A model generated the notes under the pieces. The model saw only the letters and a program-made list of their open reading frames with translations, had not been told where the DNA came from and made no database searches. Shown here piece by piece: positions 15,629 through 24,891 of a DNA stretch of 49,851 bases; the first letter of the stretch is position 1; each line of letters opens with the position of its first letter. The DNA is from Alkalitalea saponilacus (lineage in GTDB: Bacteria > Bacteroidota > Bacteroidia > Bacteroidales > Marinilabiliaceae). The position numbers were made by a program, and so were the translations under genes. Where the stretch lies: the NCBI RefSeq assembly GCF_900168165.1, contig NZ_FUYV01000004.1:1-49851 (forward strand). Reading direction: 5' to 3'.

Positions 15629-16955
15629 ACTTATTAGAAACAGCGTTATATGGCGTGTTTCTTTAGTTGTTTTGGCCTCATTGGCAATCGGCTTTTTACT
15701 TGGCAAAAAGATGGATTTGTGGATGATTGCAACCCTTTTTATAATAACCATCTGGATGCTCATCCGATTGGTAAAATATATACAGCAACCCTATAAAAAA
15801 CTTCACTATTTTATTGAATCAGTAAAAAATGATGATACAAGTACCCTGTTTTCAACGAAAACAGGTAATGCTTTTCTAAACGCTCTGCATTCTTCTCTTA
15901 ATAACCTCAATCGCCTCATTCAGGAGAAAAGCATCAGAGTACGAATGGCCGAACGATATTTCAGTGAAATACTCCAGCATATTGATACGGCTGTTTTGGT
16001 TTTTAATGAAAAGGAATTTGTGTTAAACAGCAATAAATCAACCCTCCAGCTATTGGGGTTAAATACTCTGACCCACTTACGGCAACTTGATAAAGTAAAT
16101 GGATCGTTAAGAGACCTGCTTCTGAACTGCGAAAACCAAAAAGAGAGAACCATTCATATCAGGAAAGAGAAAGAATCTATGCAGTTAATAGTCAGAAGCA
16201 CCATCATCAGATTGCGCGATGAAACTGTTACTCTGGTTACCATGCAGGATATAAAAGGTGAATTGGAACGCAAAGAGCTTGATTCATGGTTAAAACTGAT
16301 ACGTGTTTTGAATCATGAAATAATGAATTCTCTCACTCCGGTTACTTCAATTGCCCAGTCTTTGGGTGAATTGTGGAAAAACAATCCGGTAAATGAAATA
16401 AAACCAAAGATTGTGGAACAGACCATTAATGGTTTGGATGCCATTGAGGAGAGAGGTGATGCATTGATGCGGTTTGTTGAAAGTTATCGTCTCTTTTCGC
16501 GGATGCCTGATTTGAGAATGTCCGAGGTAAGTATTACCGCCTTTTTTGATCGCACAAGTATTCTAATTTCTCCCATGAAAGAAGAAAAAAATGTATCAAT
16601 ACAATTTTATAAACCTGATATAGATTTTAATGCCCGCATGGATGAACAACTGATGCTACAGGTAATCATTAATTTAATAAAGAATTCCATTCAGGCGTTG
16701 AATCATGAAAATAACGGAAAAATTGAAGTATCAAGCCGGTTACTTAACGGCGATGTTATTGAAATCATAGTTGTTGATAACGGTTCGGGCATTCCGGATG
16801 AAATAAAAGATGAAATTTTTGTCCCATTTTTCACCACAAGAGAAGAGGGTTCCGGCATAGGTTTAAGCTATTCCCGACAAATATTAAGAGCACATGGCGG
16901 TTCTATTGGCTGCAATTCAGTTCCCGGAAGAACTGAGTTTTATGTAAGGTGGTAG
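15618..16955 (+). CDS. Membrane histidine kinase, partner of the NtrC-type regulator
   Basis: 445 residues. Two membrane helices (about 10-28 and 33-52) are joined by only a few residues, so there is no periplasmic sensor. A HAMP/PAS-like region follows at about 55-215. The phosphoacceptor region is [19 protein letters not shown] (His near residue 233). The ATPase domain has an N-box ([10 protein letters not shown]), the G1 box VVDNGSGIP, the FVPFFTT segment and a G2 box ([18 protein letters not shown]). The ATG lies inside the last codons of the regulator gene (11-base overlap), indicating translational coupling. Sensing probably happens within the membrane or the cytoplasm, which suits detection of envelope stress or hydrophobic compounds. 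Confidence 0.93.
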   Translation: MIYKLIRNSVIWRVSLVVLASLAIGFLLGKKMDLWMIATLFIITIWMLIRLVKYIQQPYKKLHYFIESVKNDDTSTLFSTKTGNAFLNALHSSLNNLNRLIQEKSIRVRMAERYFSEILQHIDTAVLVFNEKEFVLNSNKSTLQLLGLNTLTHLRQLDKVNGSLRDLLLNCENQKERTIHIRKEKESMQLIVRSTIIRLRDETVTLVTMQDIKGELERKELDSWLKLIRVLNHEIMNSLTPVTSIAQSLGELWKNNPVNEIKPKIVEQTINGLDAIEERGDALMRFVESYRLFSRMPDLRMSEVSITAFFDRTSILISPMKEEKNVSIQFYKPDIDFNARMDEQLMLQVIINLIKNSIQALNHENNGKIEVSSRLLNGDVIEIIVVDNGSGIPDEIKDEIFVPFFTTREEGSGIGLSYSRQILRAHGGSIGCNSVPGRTEFYVRW

Positions 16956-17036
16956 GGGGTAGAGTTTAGGGTTGATAGTTGATGGTTTGATAGTTTAGCC
17001 AATTGCTCTTACGGTCTCCGGTTTCCGCTCTCCAGC
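16956..17036. repeat. Composite heptamer arrays after the kinase gene
   Basis: On the minus strand this holds heptamers of the AACCATC/AACTATC family (16956-16995) and three units of the GGAGANC family (17013-17033). The stretch 16969-16988 is a perfect 20-base inverted match to 17962-17981 on the other side of batE. A few bases on (17103-17113) lies AACTGATAACT, like the array at 24753. Confidence 0.8.
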
Positions 17037-17055
17037 TTAAAGTAAAACAAAATAT

Positions 17056-17070
17056 TCCCGATTCTCGGGA
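17056..17070 (-). terminator. Hairpin after batE, possible terminator
   Basis: TCCCGA-TTC-TCGGGA, a perfect 6-bp GC-rich stem. On the minus strand it is followed by ATATTTTGTTTTAC, a weak T-rich tail, about 45 bases past the batE stop. Confidence 0.45.
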
Positions 17071-17112
17071 CGAAAACTAGCTTCGCAACTATAAACTTTA
17101 TTTAACTGATAA

Positions 17113-17877
17113 CTAAATCACCTCCAAATGCTCCGCATGCACCCAACCAACATTTCCATCTTCAATTTCAATTTCGTACCAATTGCCAATTACCTGAAGT
17201 ATTCGCACGCGGGTTCCTGAATGTAAAACAAACAGTTCAGTTCCGCGAGCTTCAGGTGCACTTCGTACCGTTACCGATGGCGAAAATACGATGGCTCTGT
17301 TCCGATTCTCAAGCCGTTGTTTTTGGTTGTTTGCAAATGCAAAAGAAATTCCTGAAACCAAAACACCCAAAAGAGCAAGGAAGAAACTGATTTTACGAAA
17401 AATGATGGTTCTTGAGAAGAAATAGAATAAAAGTCCGGTAAGAAACAGGATGAAAGTAATAATTGAAATCCATGCCCAGGTATCCGGATTTGCACTGTTG
17501 CGAAATGAAGCAAACCAACGAACCAGAAAGAACTCACCAACTGGTTCTATGTTGTCTGTAATCTGGCTGTAGGCCAGATTCAGATTATGCCTGATATCTC
17601 TATCCTGAGGTGCAAGCAAAAGAGCTCTTTCGTAATTTAAAATGGCCGATGGCAGATATCCGTGCCGGTAATAAGCATTTGCAAGATTGTAGTATAAATC
17701 TGCCGAAACCATTCCTGAAGTTAGAACTTCTTCATAAAGTTCAATGGCTTCCTCATATTCACTTTCCATGTAATGCTGGTTAGCCCGTTCAATGATCAGG
17801 TTAAAATCAGCTTTTGCACTAAATGAAGTGAAAAAAATAAACAGAATAGTTATAATATATATATGACTTAACTTCAT
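17113..17877 (-). CDS. batE: BatE: TPR and SH3-like domain protein
   Basis: 254 residues: a signal peptide (to about residue 23, SFSAKA), TPR repeats (about 25-105, for example SADLYYNLANAYYRHGYLPSAI), two membrane helices (about 130-150 and 158-180), and an SH3-like domain (about 195-250: VTVRSAPEARGTELFVLHSGTRVRIL, ending GWVHAEHLEVI). This order is that of BatE, the last gene of the Bacteroides bat operon. Bat proteins are linked to aerotolerance and envelope stress, and BatB/C/E form complexes in Leptospira, but the biochemical activity is not known. It faces the periplasm from the inner membrane. It is last in the moxR-bat cluster and is bracketed by inverted heptamer arrays. Confidence 0.9.
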   Translation of the reverse strand: MKLSHIYIITILFIFFTSFSAKADFNLIIERANQHYMESEYEEAIELYEEVLTSGMVSADLYYNLANAYYRHGYLPSAILNYERALLLAPQDRDIRHNLNLAYSQITDNIEPVGEFFLVRWFASFRNSANPDTWAWISIITFILFLTGLLFYFFSRTIIFRKISFFLALLGVLVSGISFAFANNQKQRLENRNRAIVFSPSVTVRSAPEARGTELFVLHSGTRVRILQVIGNWYEIEIEDGNVGWVHAEHLEVI

Positions 17878-17949
17878 AGCTTTTATATAGTTTGCAATTT
17901 AACTACAAAACATTAATCCTTATCTCTATATTCTCCACTAATCAAAATC

Positions 17950-17991
17950 ACTACCAACCCAAAACCATCAACTATCAACCCAAAACTCACA
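17950..17991. repeat. Heptamer array between batD and batE, AACCATC family
   Basis: Six heptamers in register (units such as ACCATCA, ACTATCA, ACCCAAA), ending in the batD stop codon. The stretch 17962-17981 (AAACCATCAACTATCAACCC) recurs perfectly, inverted, at 16969-16988, and nearly so near 44640. Confidence 0.8.
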
Positions 17992-19825
17992 ATCCCTTTT
18001 TCAACTGCTGCTCAAGTTTACTTATGGTTGTCAGAGTTTTCTTATAGAGTTCATCCCTCTCGCTGTGGTCGTTTTGTGGAGAGTAGCGTGCATACTCACA
18101 AGTGTCAATTATTCCCAGGAACTCATCAGAAATTTGTTCTTCTGCTCCACTGTTGATTAGGATGTTTCTTGCATTATCTTTATTGAGTTCAGCACGGGGT
18201 ATTGAAAGTTTATCACTTGTATACCCCCAAAGAGCTCTTGCCAACTCTTCATAAAATCCTTCTTGGTCACCCTTTTTAAGTAATTGAGCAGATTTTTTAA
18301 GGTTTTTTCTGGCAATTCTGTTGGCTCTTCTGTTACGTACCTTTTGAACATCAGCGTTTTCTTTTATCCTTTTTTTGTTCAGGAAGAAGATGATAAAGAA
18401 CAGAATGATTGGCACAACATATGCCAACACAAACAATCTGCTCCCGAAAAGGAAGACATTTCCTGGTTGCAGAACCATTGGAGAAGTTCGAATAAACCTG
18501 ATGTCTTGTCCCAAAACCCTTACATTTTCTCGGGTTGCGGCTCTACCGGGAGATGCCGCAACAGGGGTTGTGGCATCTGATACACCAGCTGTACGTTCAA
18601 CATTTATAGTTATTGGTTCACTTCTGAGTGTTTGGTATCTGCCGGTTGATGGATTAAAGAAACTATATTCAACTTGTGGAATTTCAAAGGTACCTGCATG
18701 TCTCGGTATAATTAGCGTTTCTATAGTTCGGGTTCCTCTTCCGCCTTGTGCCGTTTGCCTGATGTTGTTTGAAATATTGGGGTCAAATATATCAAAATCA
18801 GGGGGGAAGTTAAATTGGGGATTGCGCGCAAGTCTGTGATTCCCCGTTCCTGAAATCTCTGCTCTAACAGTAATACCATCGTTTACTTTCACATCGGTGG
18901 ACGATGCTGTTACATTGAGTGAAATGTTTCCAACTACGCCTGAAAAATTTGCAGGACGAGGAGAGGGGAGGGGTTTCACCTGAATGTTTATAGGATCGGT
19001 GGATACTCTTTTGCGTACCGTTCTGTATGAGTCAAAAAAGTCTCCAAATATACTGTGTGATTGTCTTGCCTGTCTTTGCCTTACTAAAAACTCAATAGAG
19101 GTTGGCTCAATGGTTATTCTTCCTGTGGTTTGTGGATATAAAACTCTTTGATTGAATGTTCCTACACGGTAGTTTCGTCCTCTTATGTTTTCCATACTCC
19201 ATTGAATACTTCCCGATTCTGACTCCAATTCTTCTACCAGGAAGTTTCTTAATTCTGGTTGTCTTACATCGGAAATCCCCTCAAGGTTTACCCTTGTGTA
19301 GATTCTTGTGGTTACAACCAGTGGTTCATCCTGCCAAACCTCACTTTTATTGGCAGTCATTGTTATGTAAATGTCCTCATCAGTTAAAGTTCCACCAGAA
19401 GGTTGTGGCTGTTGTCCGGGTTGGGTGGCTGGAGCATCAGCCTCGGATTCAATTACTTCAATGGTGACAGGGTTGCTTTGCACCCTTTGTCCATTAACTT
19501 GTATGGACGCAGCTGGTATGGTGAAACGACCTGTATTATCAGCTCTCAGCACATAAGTGTATGAATATTGTGTAGACCTGCTCACCTGATTGTTGACAAT
19601 TTGGACAGATGAACTTTGAGAAATGGTCGGACCCATTAATATTTGAAAATCAGTAATGTCCGGTACGCGAATGTCATTGGCCTCTTTATTTATAGTGTAA
19701 ACCAACTGAAAACGATTTCCCTGCACAACTGTTGACGGTGCAGTGGCCTTAAATTCAGTTTCCTGAGCCAATGCCGAGGTCCATACTGCCAGCAATGCTA
19801 ATATATATATGGTTATTTTTTTCAC
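17987..19825 (-). CDS. batD: BatD: oxygen-tolerance protein
   Basis: 612 residues: signal peptide (MKKITIYILALLAVWTSALAQ), a long periplasmic part made of Ig-like beta domains (about 22-455), one membrane helix (about 462-482) and a basic, helical cytoplasmic tail of about 130 residues. TRIYTRVNLEGISDVRQPELRNF and TLIIPRHAGTFEIPQVEYSFF are typical of BatD. It is thought to work with the BatA/B von Willebrand proteins and the MoxR ATPase in an inner-membrane complex. It follows batC with a 105-base spacer that holds a hairpin, and precedes batE. An insert rich in Pro/Gln/Gly (ATQPGQQPQPSGG, about 135-147) looks like a linker. Confidence 0.93.
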   Translation of the reverse strand: MKKITIYILALLAVWTSALAQETEFKATAPSTVVQGNRFQLVYTINKEANDIRVPDITDFQILMGPTISQSSSVQIVNNQVSRSTQYSYTYVLRADNTGRFTIPAASIQVNGQRVQSNPVTIEVIESEADAPATQPGQQPQPSGGTLTDEDIYITMTANKSEVWQDEPLVVTTRIYTRVNLEGISDVRQPELRNFLVEELESESGSIQWSMENIRGRNYRVGTFNQRVLYPQTTGRITIEPTSIEFLVRQRQARQSHSIFGDFFDSYRTVRKRVSTDPINIQVKPLPSPRPANFSGVVGNISLNVTASSTDVKVNDGITVRAEISGTGNHRLARNPQFNFPPDFDIFDPNISNNIRQTAQGGRGTRTIETLIIPRHAGTFEIPQVEYSFFNPSTGRYQTLRSEPITINVERTAGVSDATTPVAASPGRAATRENVRVLGQDIRFIRTSPMVLQPGNVFLFGSRLFVLAYVVPIILFFIIFFLNKKRIKENADVQKVRNRRANRIARKNLKKSAQLLKKGDQEGFYEELARALWGYTSDKLSIPRAELNKDNARNILINSGAEEQISDEFLGIIDTCEYARYSPQNDHSERDELYKKTLTTISKLEQQLKKGL

Positions 19826-19863
19826 AATTAAACGATTTGATTAAGTTCCTTTTGGTAAATTCT

Positions 19864-19890
19864 GTTTTTTGCGCGTTTTACGCAAAAAAC
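19864..19890. other. Hairpin between batC and batD
   Basis: Perfect 10-bp stem, GTTTTTTGCG (19864-19873) with CGCAAAAAAC (19881-19890), loop of seven. It has no T run after it on the minus strand, so RNA processing or message stability fits better than termination. Confidence 0.6.
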
Positions 19891-19930
19891 ATTCTGAAAA
19901 TCATTTCAATTATAGTTTTTCGGAATAAAA

Positions 19931-20641
19931 TTACCAATTTTTCTCGATTCTCACAGGTTGATCATCCTGATGACGATTCATTTTATCCATAATGTCTCTT
20001 TCATTCTCCTCAACAGCTTGCAATAATCGTTCCGCAGCTTCTCTGCTGATTCCTTCCGTTTCCTGTTGCTGTTGTTGCTGATCCTGTGGCTGCTGATCCT
20101 GATCCTGATCCTGCTCTTGTTGATCCTGTTCTTGTTGCTGCTGTTCTTCTTGCTGATCATCCTGATCCTGATCTTGCTGTTCTTCTTGCTGATCCCTCAG
20201 CTTTTTAGCAGCGATCAGATTATACCTGGTTTCATCATCAAGTGGATTATGTCGAAGCGACTCTTTATAGGATTCAATGCTTTGATCGATTTCCTGATTG
20301 TATAAGTAACTGTTCCCTAGATTGTGATATAATCTGGCGAGCGATTCAGGATTGTTGGTGTGTGGGGCAATGGCCTGAAAGCGTTCAATGGCTTCGTCGA
20401 ATCTCTCCTGGCGAAATAGAACTGAGGCCAGATTGTAGCCGGCTTCAAAGGAGTTTGGATTGCGTCGAAGTGCTTCCCGAAACTCTATTTCGGCCTGTTC
20501 GTACTGCTCCTTTTCCATATGTTCCAAACCTCTTCGCACAAATCTTCTTTCATCCTGCGAAAAAGTTTCTGCTGTAAAAAGCAGCATTAAAAAAACAATG
20601 AATACGTTTAATATATTTTTATTGATTTTCATAACCGCCAT
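19931..20641 (-). CDS. batC: BatC: TPR protein with Gln/Asp/Glu-rich tail
   Basis: 236 residues: signal peptide (to about residue 29, ETFSQ), TPR repeats (about 35-150: RRGLEHMEKEQYEQAEIEFREAL, then PNSFEAGYNLASVLFRQERFDEAI), then about 45 residues made almost only of Gln, Asp and Glu (about 152-196). A short helical end follows (EGISREAAERLLQAVEENERDIM). TPR proteins of this kind are BatC, periplasmic partners in the Bat complex. It starts two bases after batB ends. The acidic low-complexity tract comes from CAG/CAA/GAT codon runs and could vary in length by slippage. Confidence 0.88.
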   Translation of the reverse strand: MAVMKINKNILNVFIVFLMLLFTAETFSQDERRFVRRGLEHMEKEQYEQAEIEFREALRRNPNSFEAGYNLASVLFRQERFDEAIERFQAIAPHTNNPESLARLYHNLGNSYLYNQEIDQSIESYKESLRHNPLDDETRYNLIAAKKLRDQQEEQQDQDQDDQQEEQQQQEQDQQEQDQDQDQQPQDQQQQQQETEGISREAAERLLQAVEENERDIMDKMNRHQDDQPVRIEKNW

Positions 20642-20643
20642 GA

Positions 20644-21705
20644 TTATTTCACCGTTAAACTTCCTTTTTCCTTCTCAATTTTATTAACTGTAAATAAGTC
20701 AATATTTCTCAGGAGTTTATTTTTTCTTTCAAGAATAATAAAATCAATAATCAGAATGAGTAGTACTAAAAACGCGATGTATTGGTATTGATTTTCAAAA
20801 TCTGTATAGACTTTTGTTTCAAAATCAGCTCGTTCCAAATCTGAAAGTTCGTTCATCAATTGGTTGATGCCTGCTCTGATGTTGTTGGCCGGGATGTATT
20901 CCCCGTTGCCTGCCTGCGCGATGTCTGCTAACATCTGTTCATCGAGTCTTGTTATTACCACGTTCCCATTCCTGTCCCGAAGAAAGTTTCCGGAACCGCC
21001 AATTGGTATTGGACCACCTTCAGGGGAACCCATCCCAACGGTATAAACCAGAACGCCTTTTTCAGCAGCACGACGCGCTGCTCCAATGGCATCATCCTCA
21101 TGGTTTTCTCCGTCAGAGATAACAATAATGGCACGGTTTACATCTTCCTGCTGGGTAAATGACTGCATGGATAAATCTATGGCTCGGCCAATGGCTGTTC
21201 CCTGAGTTGGCACAATATCTGTTGTGATGTTGTTAAGGAACATTCTAGCCGAAGCATAATCAGAAGTTATAGGTAATTGTACATACGCATTTCCGGCAAA
21301 AACGACAATTCCTATGCGATCGTTCACCAGCCGGTCGGTCAAACGGGCAACAGCTTGTTTGGCTCTTTCCAGTCTGCTTGGTTGAATGTCCTGACTATTC
21401 ATGCTATTGGAAACATCCAAAGCTATCATTATCTCAATGCCTTGTCGCTGAACAGTTTGAAGACGTGTCCCAAACTGAGGAGCTGCCAGCGTAAAAATAA
21501 GACCCATTAATGCCAACAGCAATAAATAAAACTTTACCACCGGCCGGTATAAAGATACATCTGGCATTAAATGGTTAAGCAGATCCGTGTTGCCGAATCG
21601 TTCAAGAGCCATTCTCTTGCGATAGCTGAAAATAAGCTGAATAAATGCCAGTGCCGGTATAAGCAAAAGAAGATATAAGTATTCCGGATTTCCGAATCGA
21701 AACAT
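20644..21705 (-). CDS. batB: BatB: von Willebrand factor A membrane protein
   Basis: 353 residues. Two N-terminal membrane helices (about 8-26 and 57-76), a VWA domain (about 90-300) with a metal-ion-dependent adhesion motif DVSNS at 97-101 and TSDY later, and one C-terminal helix (about 312-330). VWA domains with DxSxS bind Mg2+ and protein partners. BatA and BatB lie side by side as in other Bacteroidetes and are probably assembled or activated by the MoxR ATPase encoded at the head of the operon. The gene is followed two bases later by batC, so they are translationally linked. Confidence 0.92.
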   Translation of the reverse strand: MFRFGNPEYLYLLLLIPALAFIQLIFSYRKRMALERFGNTDLLNHLMPDVSLYRPVVKFYLLLLALMGLIFTLAAPQFGTRLQTVQRQGIEIMIALDVSNSMNSQDIQPSRLERAKQAVARLTDRLVNDRIGIVVFAGNAYVQLPITSDYASARMFLNNITTDIVPTQGTAIGRAIDLSMQSFTQQEDVNRAIIVISDGENHEDDAIGAARRAAEKGVLVYTVGMGSPEGGPIPIGGSGNFLRDRNGNVVITRLDEQMLADIAQAGNGEYIPANNIRAGINQLMNELSDLERADFETKVYTDFENQYQYIAFLVLLILIIDFIILERKNKLLRNIDLFTVNKIEKEKGSLTVK

Positions 21706-21810
21706 GGCTATATTTTTTATTTATTCAATAATAATCTTTATTAAACTCTAAATCCTAACAATCTAATCACCCTCCAGCAATAAACTTTGAGCTTCCAATT
21801 TTAAACTTTT

Positions 21811-22800
21811 TTACGGTAAAGTTCTTAATACAGTATTTCTCAAAAGTATTTCAGTTAATAAAAATAGCATTGCCAGCAATGCGAATGGGAGAAACTCTTC
21901 AGAATGTCTGGTGTATTCCTGAACCTCTATCTGATGCCGTTCCAATTCATCAATTTCTCTATAAATAGCATCAAGTCCGCTTCTGTCTGTCGCTCTAAAA
22001 TATTTTCCTCCCGTCAAATTTGCTATTTCAGTCAGCATGTCTTCATCTATTCGTACTTCAACATCTTGTATTTGAGTTCCAAATACGGTATTAACGGGAA
22101 ATGGTGCAGTCCCTATAGAACCTACTCCAACTGTGTATACTCTAATGCCAAATGTTCTGGCAATTTCGGCTGCTGTTAGCGGGGCTATCTGTCCACGGTT
22201 ATTCTCCCCATCCGAAAGAAGAATAATCACCTTGCTCTTTGAATCGCTGTCCTTGAGGCGGTTTACAGCGGCTGCAAGTCCCATTCCAATGGCTGTGCCG
22301 TCTTCCACCATTCCTGTTCTGACATCCTGCATTAAGTTAATAAGTACGCTGTGGTCGAGTGTCAAAGGGGACAAAGTAAATGCTTCTCCTGCGAAAATGG
22401 TTAATCCAATCCGGTCATGCGGGCGCATTCTAATGAAATCAATAGCTACTTCTTTAGCTGCTTCCATGCGGTTTGGTTCAAAATCCATGGCCAGCATACT
22501 ACCGGAAATGTCCAAAGATATCATGATGTCAATCCCTTCGGTCGTAACATTTTGAAGCCGATTGGTGCTTTGTGGTCTTGCAAGAGCAATAATTAAAAAT
22601 ATGATAGTCAGACATCTTAAAGCAAAAGGCAGATGTCTGAGATAAGTTTTCTTCGATTTTTTTAAGCTTGCAAACCCTCTCAGGGTACTGATCTGTAGCG
22701 ATGCATAAGCGGTTTTTTGCTTCCAGATGTACCATGCTATCATCGGTATCAGCAGCAACAGCAAATAGAAATAGTTTGGATGAAGAAATGTATAGTTCAT
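21811..22800 (-). CDS. batA: BatA: von Willebrand factor A membrane protein
   Basis: 329 residues with the same plan as batB: N-terminal helices (about 8-27 and 58-76), a VWA domain with an intact metal site DISGS at 97-101 (ISLDISGSMLAMDFEPNRMEAAKE), and a C-terminal helix (about 305-322). It is the first of the two VWA genes after the DUF58 and BatD-like genes, the normal order in Bacteroides. A 105-base spacer before batB has a weak period-7 pattern (about 21740-21780). Inner membrane, VWA domain outside the membrane plane. Confidence 0.92.
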   Translation of the reverse strand: MNYTFLHPNYFYLLLLLIPMIAWYIWKQKTAYASLQISTLRGFASLKKSKKTYLRHLPFALRCLTIIFLIIALARPQSTNRLQNVTTEGIDIMISLDISGSMLAMDFEPNRMEAAKEVAIDFIRMRPHDRIGLTIFAGEAFTLSPLTLDHSVLINLMQDVRTGMVEDGTAIGMGLAAAVNRLKDSDSKSKVIILLSDGENNRGQIAPLTAAEIARTFGIRVYTVGVGSIGTAPFPVNTVFGTQIQDVEVRIDEDMLTEIANLTGGKYFRATDRSGLDAIYREIDELERHQIEVQEYTRHSEEFLPFALLAMLFLLTEILLRNTVLRTLP

Positions 22801-22844
22801 ATTAAAGTTCTCATTTAATCATGAAAAATCTGTAAAAACAAATT

Positions 22845-23876
22845 TTAGTTTCGTTCCTCCTGTTTTTCTTCGGAGGACGCTTCCTTTAACTCTTTTTCCA
22901 GTGCTTCCCTGGTTGGTACAGGCTCTTCCTTAGTTTGATTTACAAAGAAATAAGCTGAAATCAGGCAGTTGTCATTTTCATCCGGCAATGGTTCATATTT
23001 GGCAAATTTTGCCAAATCTGCGGTGCTAAGAACAGTCTCTATTTTATGAAAGAGATTTTTATCAGGGAACTCCTGATATTTCAGTGCACTCATGATTTCC
23101 CCTGAAGTTTGTTCCATGGCCGGAAAGTTGTATCTATCCTCCATGTATCGCCTCAAAGTATCTGTAAGCTGCGAATAGTATGATTTAATTTGTCCCGACT
23201 GCCACAACTTTTCACTCTTTATTTTGTCCAATGATTTAAGAGCCAGTATATGTGGCGGCTCTTTGGGCTTGGGTGGGAAAAATAGCTCTTTAACAGGAAT
23301 TTCCCGTTTTTTATAGAAATAGTAACCAAGATAAGCCAATACCCCTAATATCAGTATGGTCAAAATCCAGTATTTAAATCGCCACAGCTCAGATAGTATG
23401 AACGGCAAATTAAATGGAAGTTTTATGTCAAAAAAACCTTTTGACGGATCAACTTCTGCAAAGGGATTAACTACCATTAGTGCAGAAGACTGGGTTTCAG
23501 CTCTTCTTGCCAATTCTCCATCCATATATTCGAATCGCAACGGCGGAATATAATGTAAACCACTATCAAATGAGGTAATCCTGTATCGCTGTGTGATGGC
23601 AATTCGTTGGTTCTCAAGAAGCGTTGTGTCCGGCTTTGATTTTCTGACAACCTCAATGTTCTTGGTTATGGTATCGCTTATGTTTGGAAATGCTAATTGA
23701 ATATTTTCCGGTTGCGATATTTCAATGGTCAAATCCATTTGTCCGCCAATCACCATCAATGTGGAGTCAAGTTTTGCCGACACAGTAACAGTCTGAGCTA
23801 TGTTAATGGCCGGAAAAATGAACAGCAACAAAAGAGCCGGAAGTATTTTCGCGTTCAATAATTTCTTTCCTGTCAT
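22845..23876 (-). CDS. BatD-like/DUF4381-like membrane protein of the bat operon
   Basis: 343 residues: signal peptide (to about residue 27, INIAQ), one beta-rich periplasmic domain (about 30-150; VSAKLDSTLMVIGGQMDLTIEIS resembles the first domain of BatD), one membrane helix (about 170-190, YWILTILILGVLAYLGYYFYKK), and a cytoplasmic helical region (about 205-320) ending in a Glu/Lys-rich tail. Bacteroidetes bat operons regularly have such a gene between the DUF58 gene and batA; it has no accepted name. It starts one base after the DUF58 stop. It may act as the small counterpart of BatD in the same complex. Confidence 0.75.
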   Translation of the reverse strand: MTGKKLLNAKILPALLLLFIFPAINIAQTVTVSAKLDSTLMVIGGQMDLTIEISQPENIQLAFPNISDTITKNIEVVRKSKPDTTLLENQRIAITQRYRITSFDSGLHYIPPLRFEYMDGELARRAETQSSALMVVNPFAEVDPSKGFFDIKLPFNLPFILSELWRFKYWILTILILGVLAYLGYYFYKKREIPVKELFFPPKPKEPPHILALKSLDKIKSEKLWQSGQIKSYYSQLTDTLRRYMEDRYNFPAMEQTSGEIMSALKYQEFPDKNLFHKIETVLSTADLAKFAKYEPLPDENDNCLISAYFFVNQTKEEPVPTREALEKELKEASSEEKQEERN

Positions 23877-23877
23877 T

Positions 23878-24744
23878 TTAATTTCTTTTTTTGAATAGCG
23901 ACATCAATGCTTTTACATAATCCTCATCGGTTCTCACGGCGACGCTGTCCACACCACATTTTGTAAATGTGGTGTTCAGGTTTCGTTCATTCTCTTCCCA
24001 CCACTTGTTAAAAGCTTGACGTGTGTTTTTGTTGGATGTGTTTATCCATTGGTTCTCACCTGTTTCAGCGTCTTTGAATTGTACAAATCCGATGTCAGGA
24101 AGAAGTGTTTCCCTTGGATCGTATACACGTAAGGCTACCATATCATGCTTTTGGTTGGCTATTTTCAAAGCATCCTCAAAGTTATCATCAATAAAATCGG
24201 AGATGACAAAAGCTGTACAACGCTTTTTAATGGCGTTTGTCAGGTATCGTAACACTTCCGAAATATTGGTTTCCCGTTGTTCCGGAGAATATGTGATTAA
24301 TTCGCGTATGATATGGAGAATATGTTTACGGCCTTTTTTGGGTGGAATAAACTTCTCAATTCTGTCTGAAAAGAATATAACGCCGGTTTTGTCATTATTT
24401 TGTATGGCTGAAAATGCCAAAACGGCCGCTATTTCAGTGATGATGTTCTTTTTGAATCTCCAGGTTGTGCCAAACTCCCGCGAGCCTGATACGTCAATCA
24501 GCAGCATCACTGTTAACTCCCTTTCCTCCTCAAAAATCTTCACATAGGGATGATTAAAACGGGCAGTTACATTCCAGTCGATGCTTCTGATATCGTCGCC
24601 GTAATGATATTCCCGAACTTCACTAAACATCATCCCCCGACCTTTAAACGCGGTGTGGTACTCTCCTGCGAAAATATTGCTGGAGAGACCGCGCGTTTTA
24701 ATCTCAATCTGTCGAACTCGTTTTAATATGTCGGTTGTATCCAT
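23878..24744 (-). CDS. DUF58 domain protein
   Basis: 288 residues, cytoplasmic. The DUF58 core motif YGDDIRSIDWNVTAR (48-62) is followed by a VWA-like fold with DVSGS at 84-88 and SDFIDD near 180. DUF58 proteins are nearly always encoded beside MoxR ATPases and are thought to be their partners or substrates. Here the gene lies between moxR and the BatD-like gene. The 147-base spacer to moxR contains the heptamer array at 24753, so transcription may or may not be continuous across it. Confidence 0.92.
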   Translation of the reverse strand: MDTTDILKRVRQIEIKTRGLSSNIFAGEYHTAFKGRGMMFSEVREYHYGDDIRSIDWNVTARFNHPYVKIFEEERELTVMLLIDVSGSREFGTTWRFKKNIITEIAAVLAFSAIQNNDKTGVIFFSDRIEKFIPPKKGRKHILHIIRELITYSPEQRETNISEVLRYLTNAIKKRCTAFVISDFIDDNFEDALKIANQKHDMVALRVYDPRETLLPDIGFVQFKDAETGENQWINTSNKNTRQAFNKWWEENERNLNTTFTKCGVDSVAVRTDEDYVKALMSLFKKRN

Positions 24745-24752
24745 TGATTATT

Positions 24753-24829
24753 CAGTTACCAGTTATCAGTGTTCAGTTGTCAGTTACCAGTTATCAGTTG
24801 TCAGTTACCAGTTATCAGTGTTCAGTTGA
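24753..24829. repeat. Heptamer array, CAGTTAY family (eleven units)
   Basis: Eleven CAGTNNN heptamers in exact register between moxR and the DUF58 gene. They form three higher-order blocks of four, three and four units that differ only by loss of one CAGTGTT unit. Less regular CACTG-type sequence continues to about 24890, reaching the moxR stop. Confidence 0.9.
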
Positions 24830-24891
24830 CTAGTTTTCAGGTTTAAGTGCTCGTTACCACTGTTCATTGCTCACTGAACACTGCTCACTAA

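Noticed and set aside
20066-20305. Plus-strand frame coding a Leu/Ile-rich membrane-like protein
   Set aside because: It is the antisense image of the Gln/Asp codon runs in batC.
23878-24744. Antisense frame of 174 codons at 24023-24547
   Set aside because: The opposite strand codes a DUF58 protein with all motifs; the antisense frame resembles nothing.
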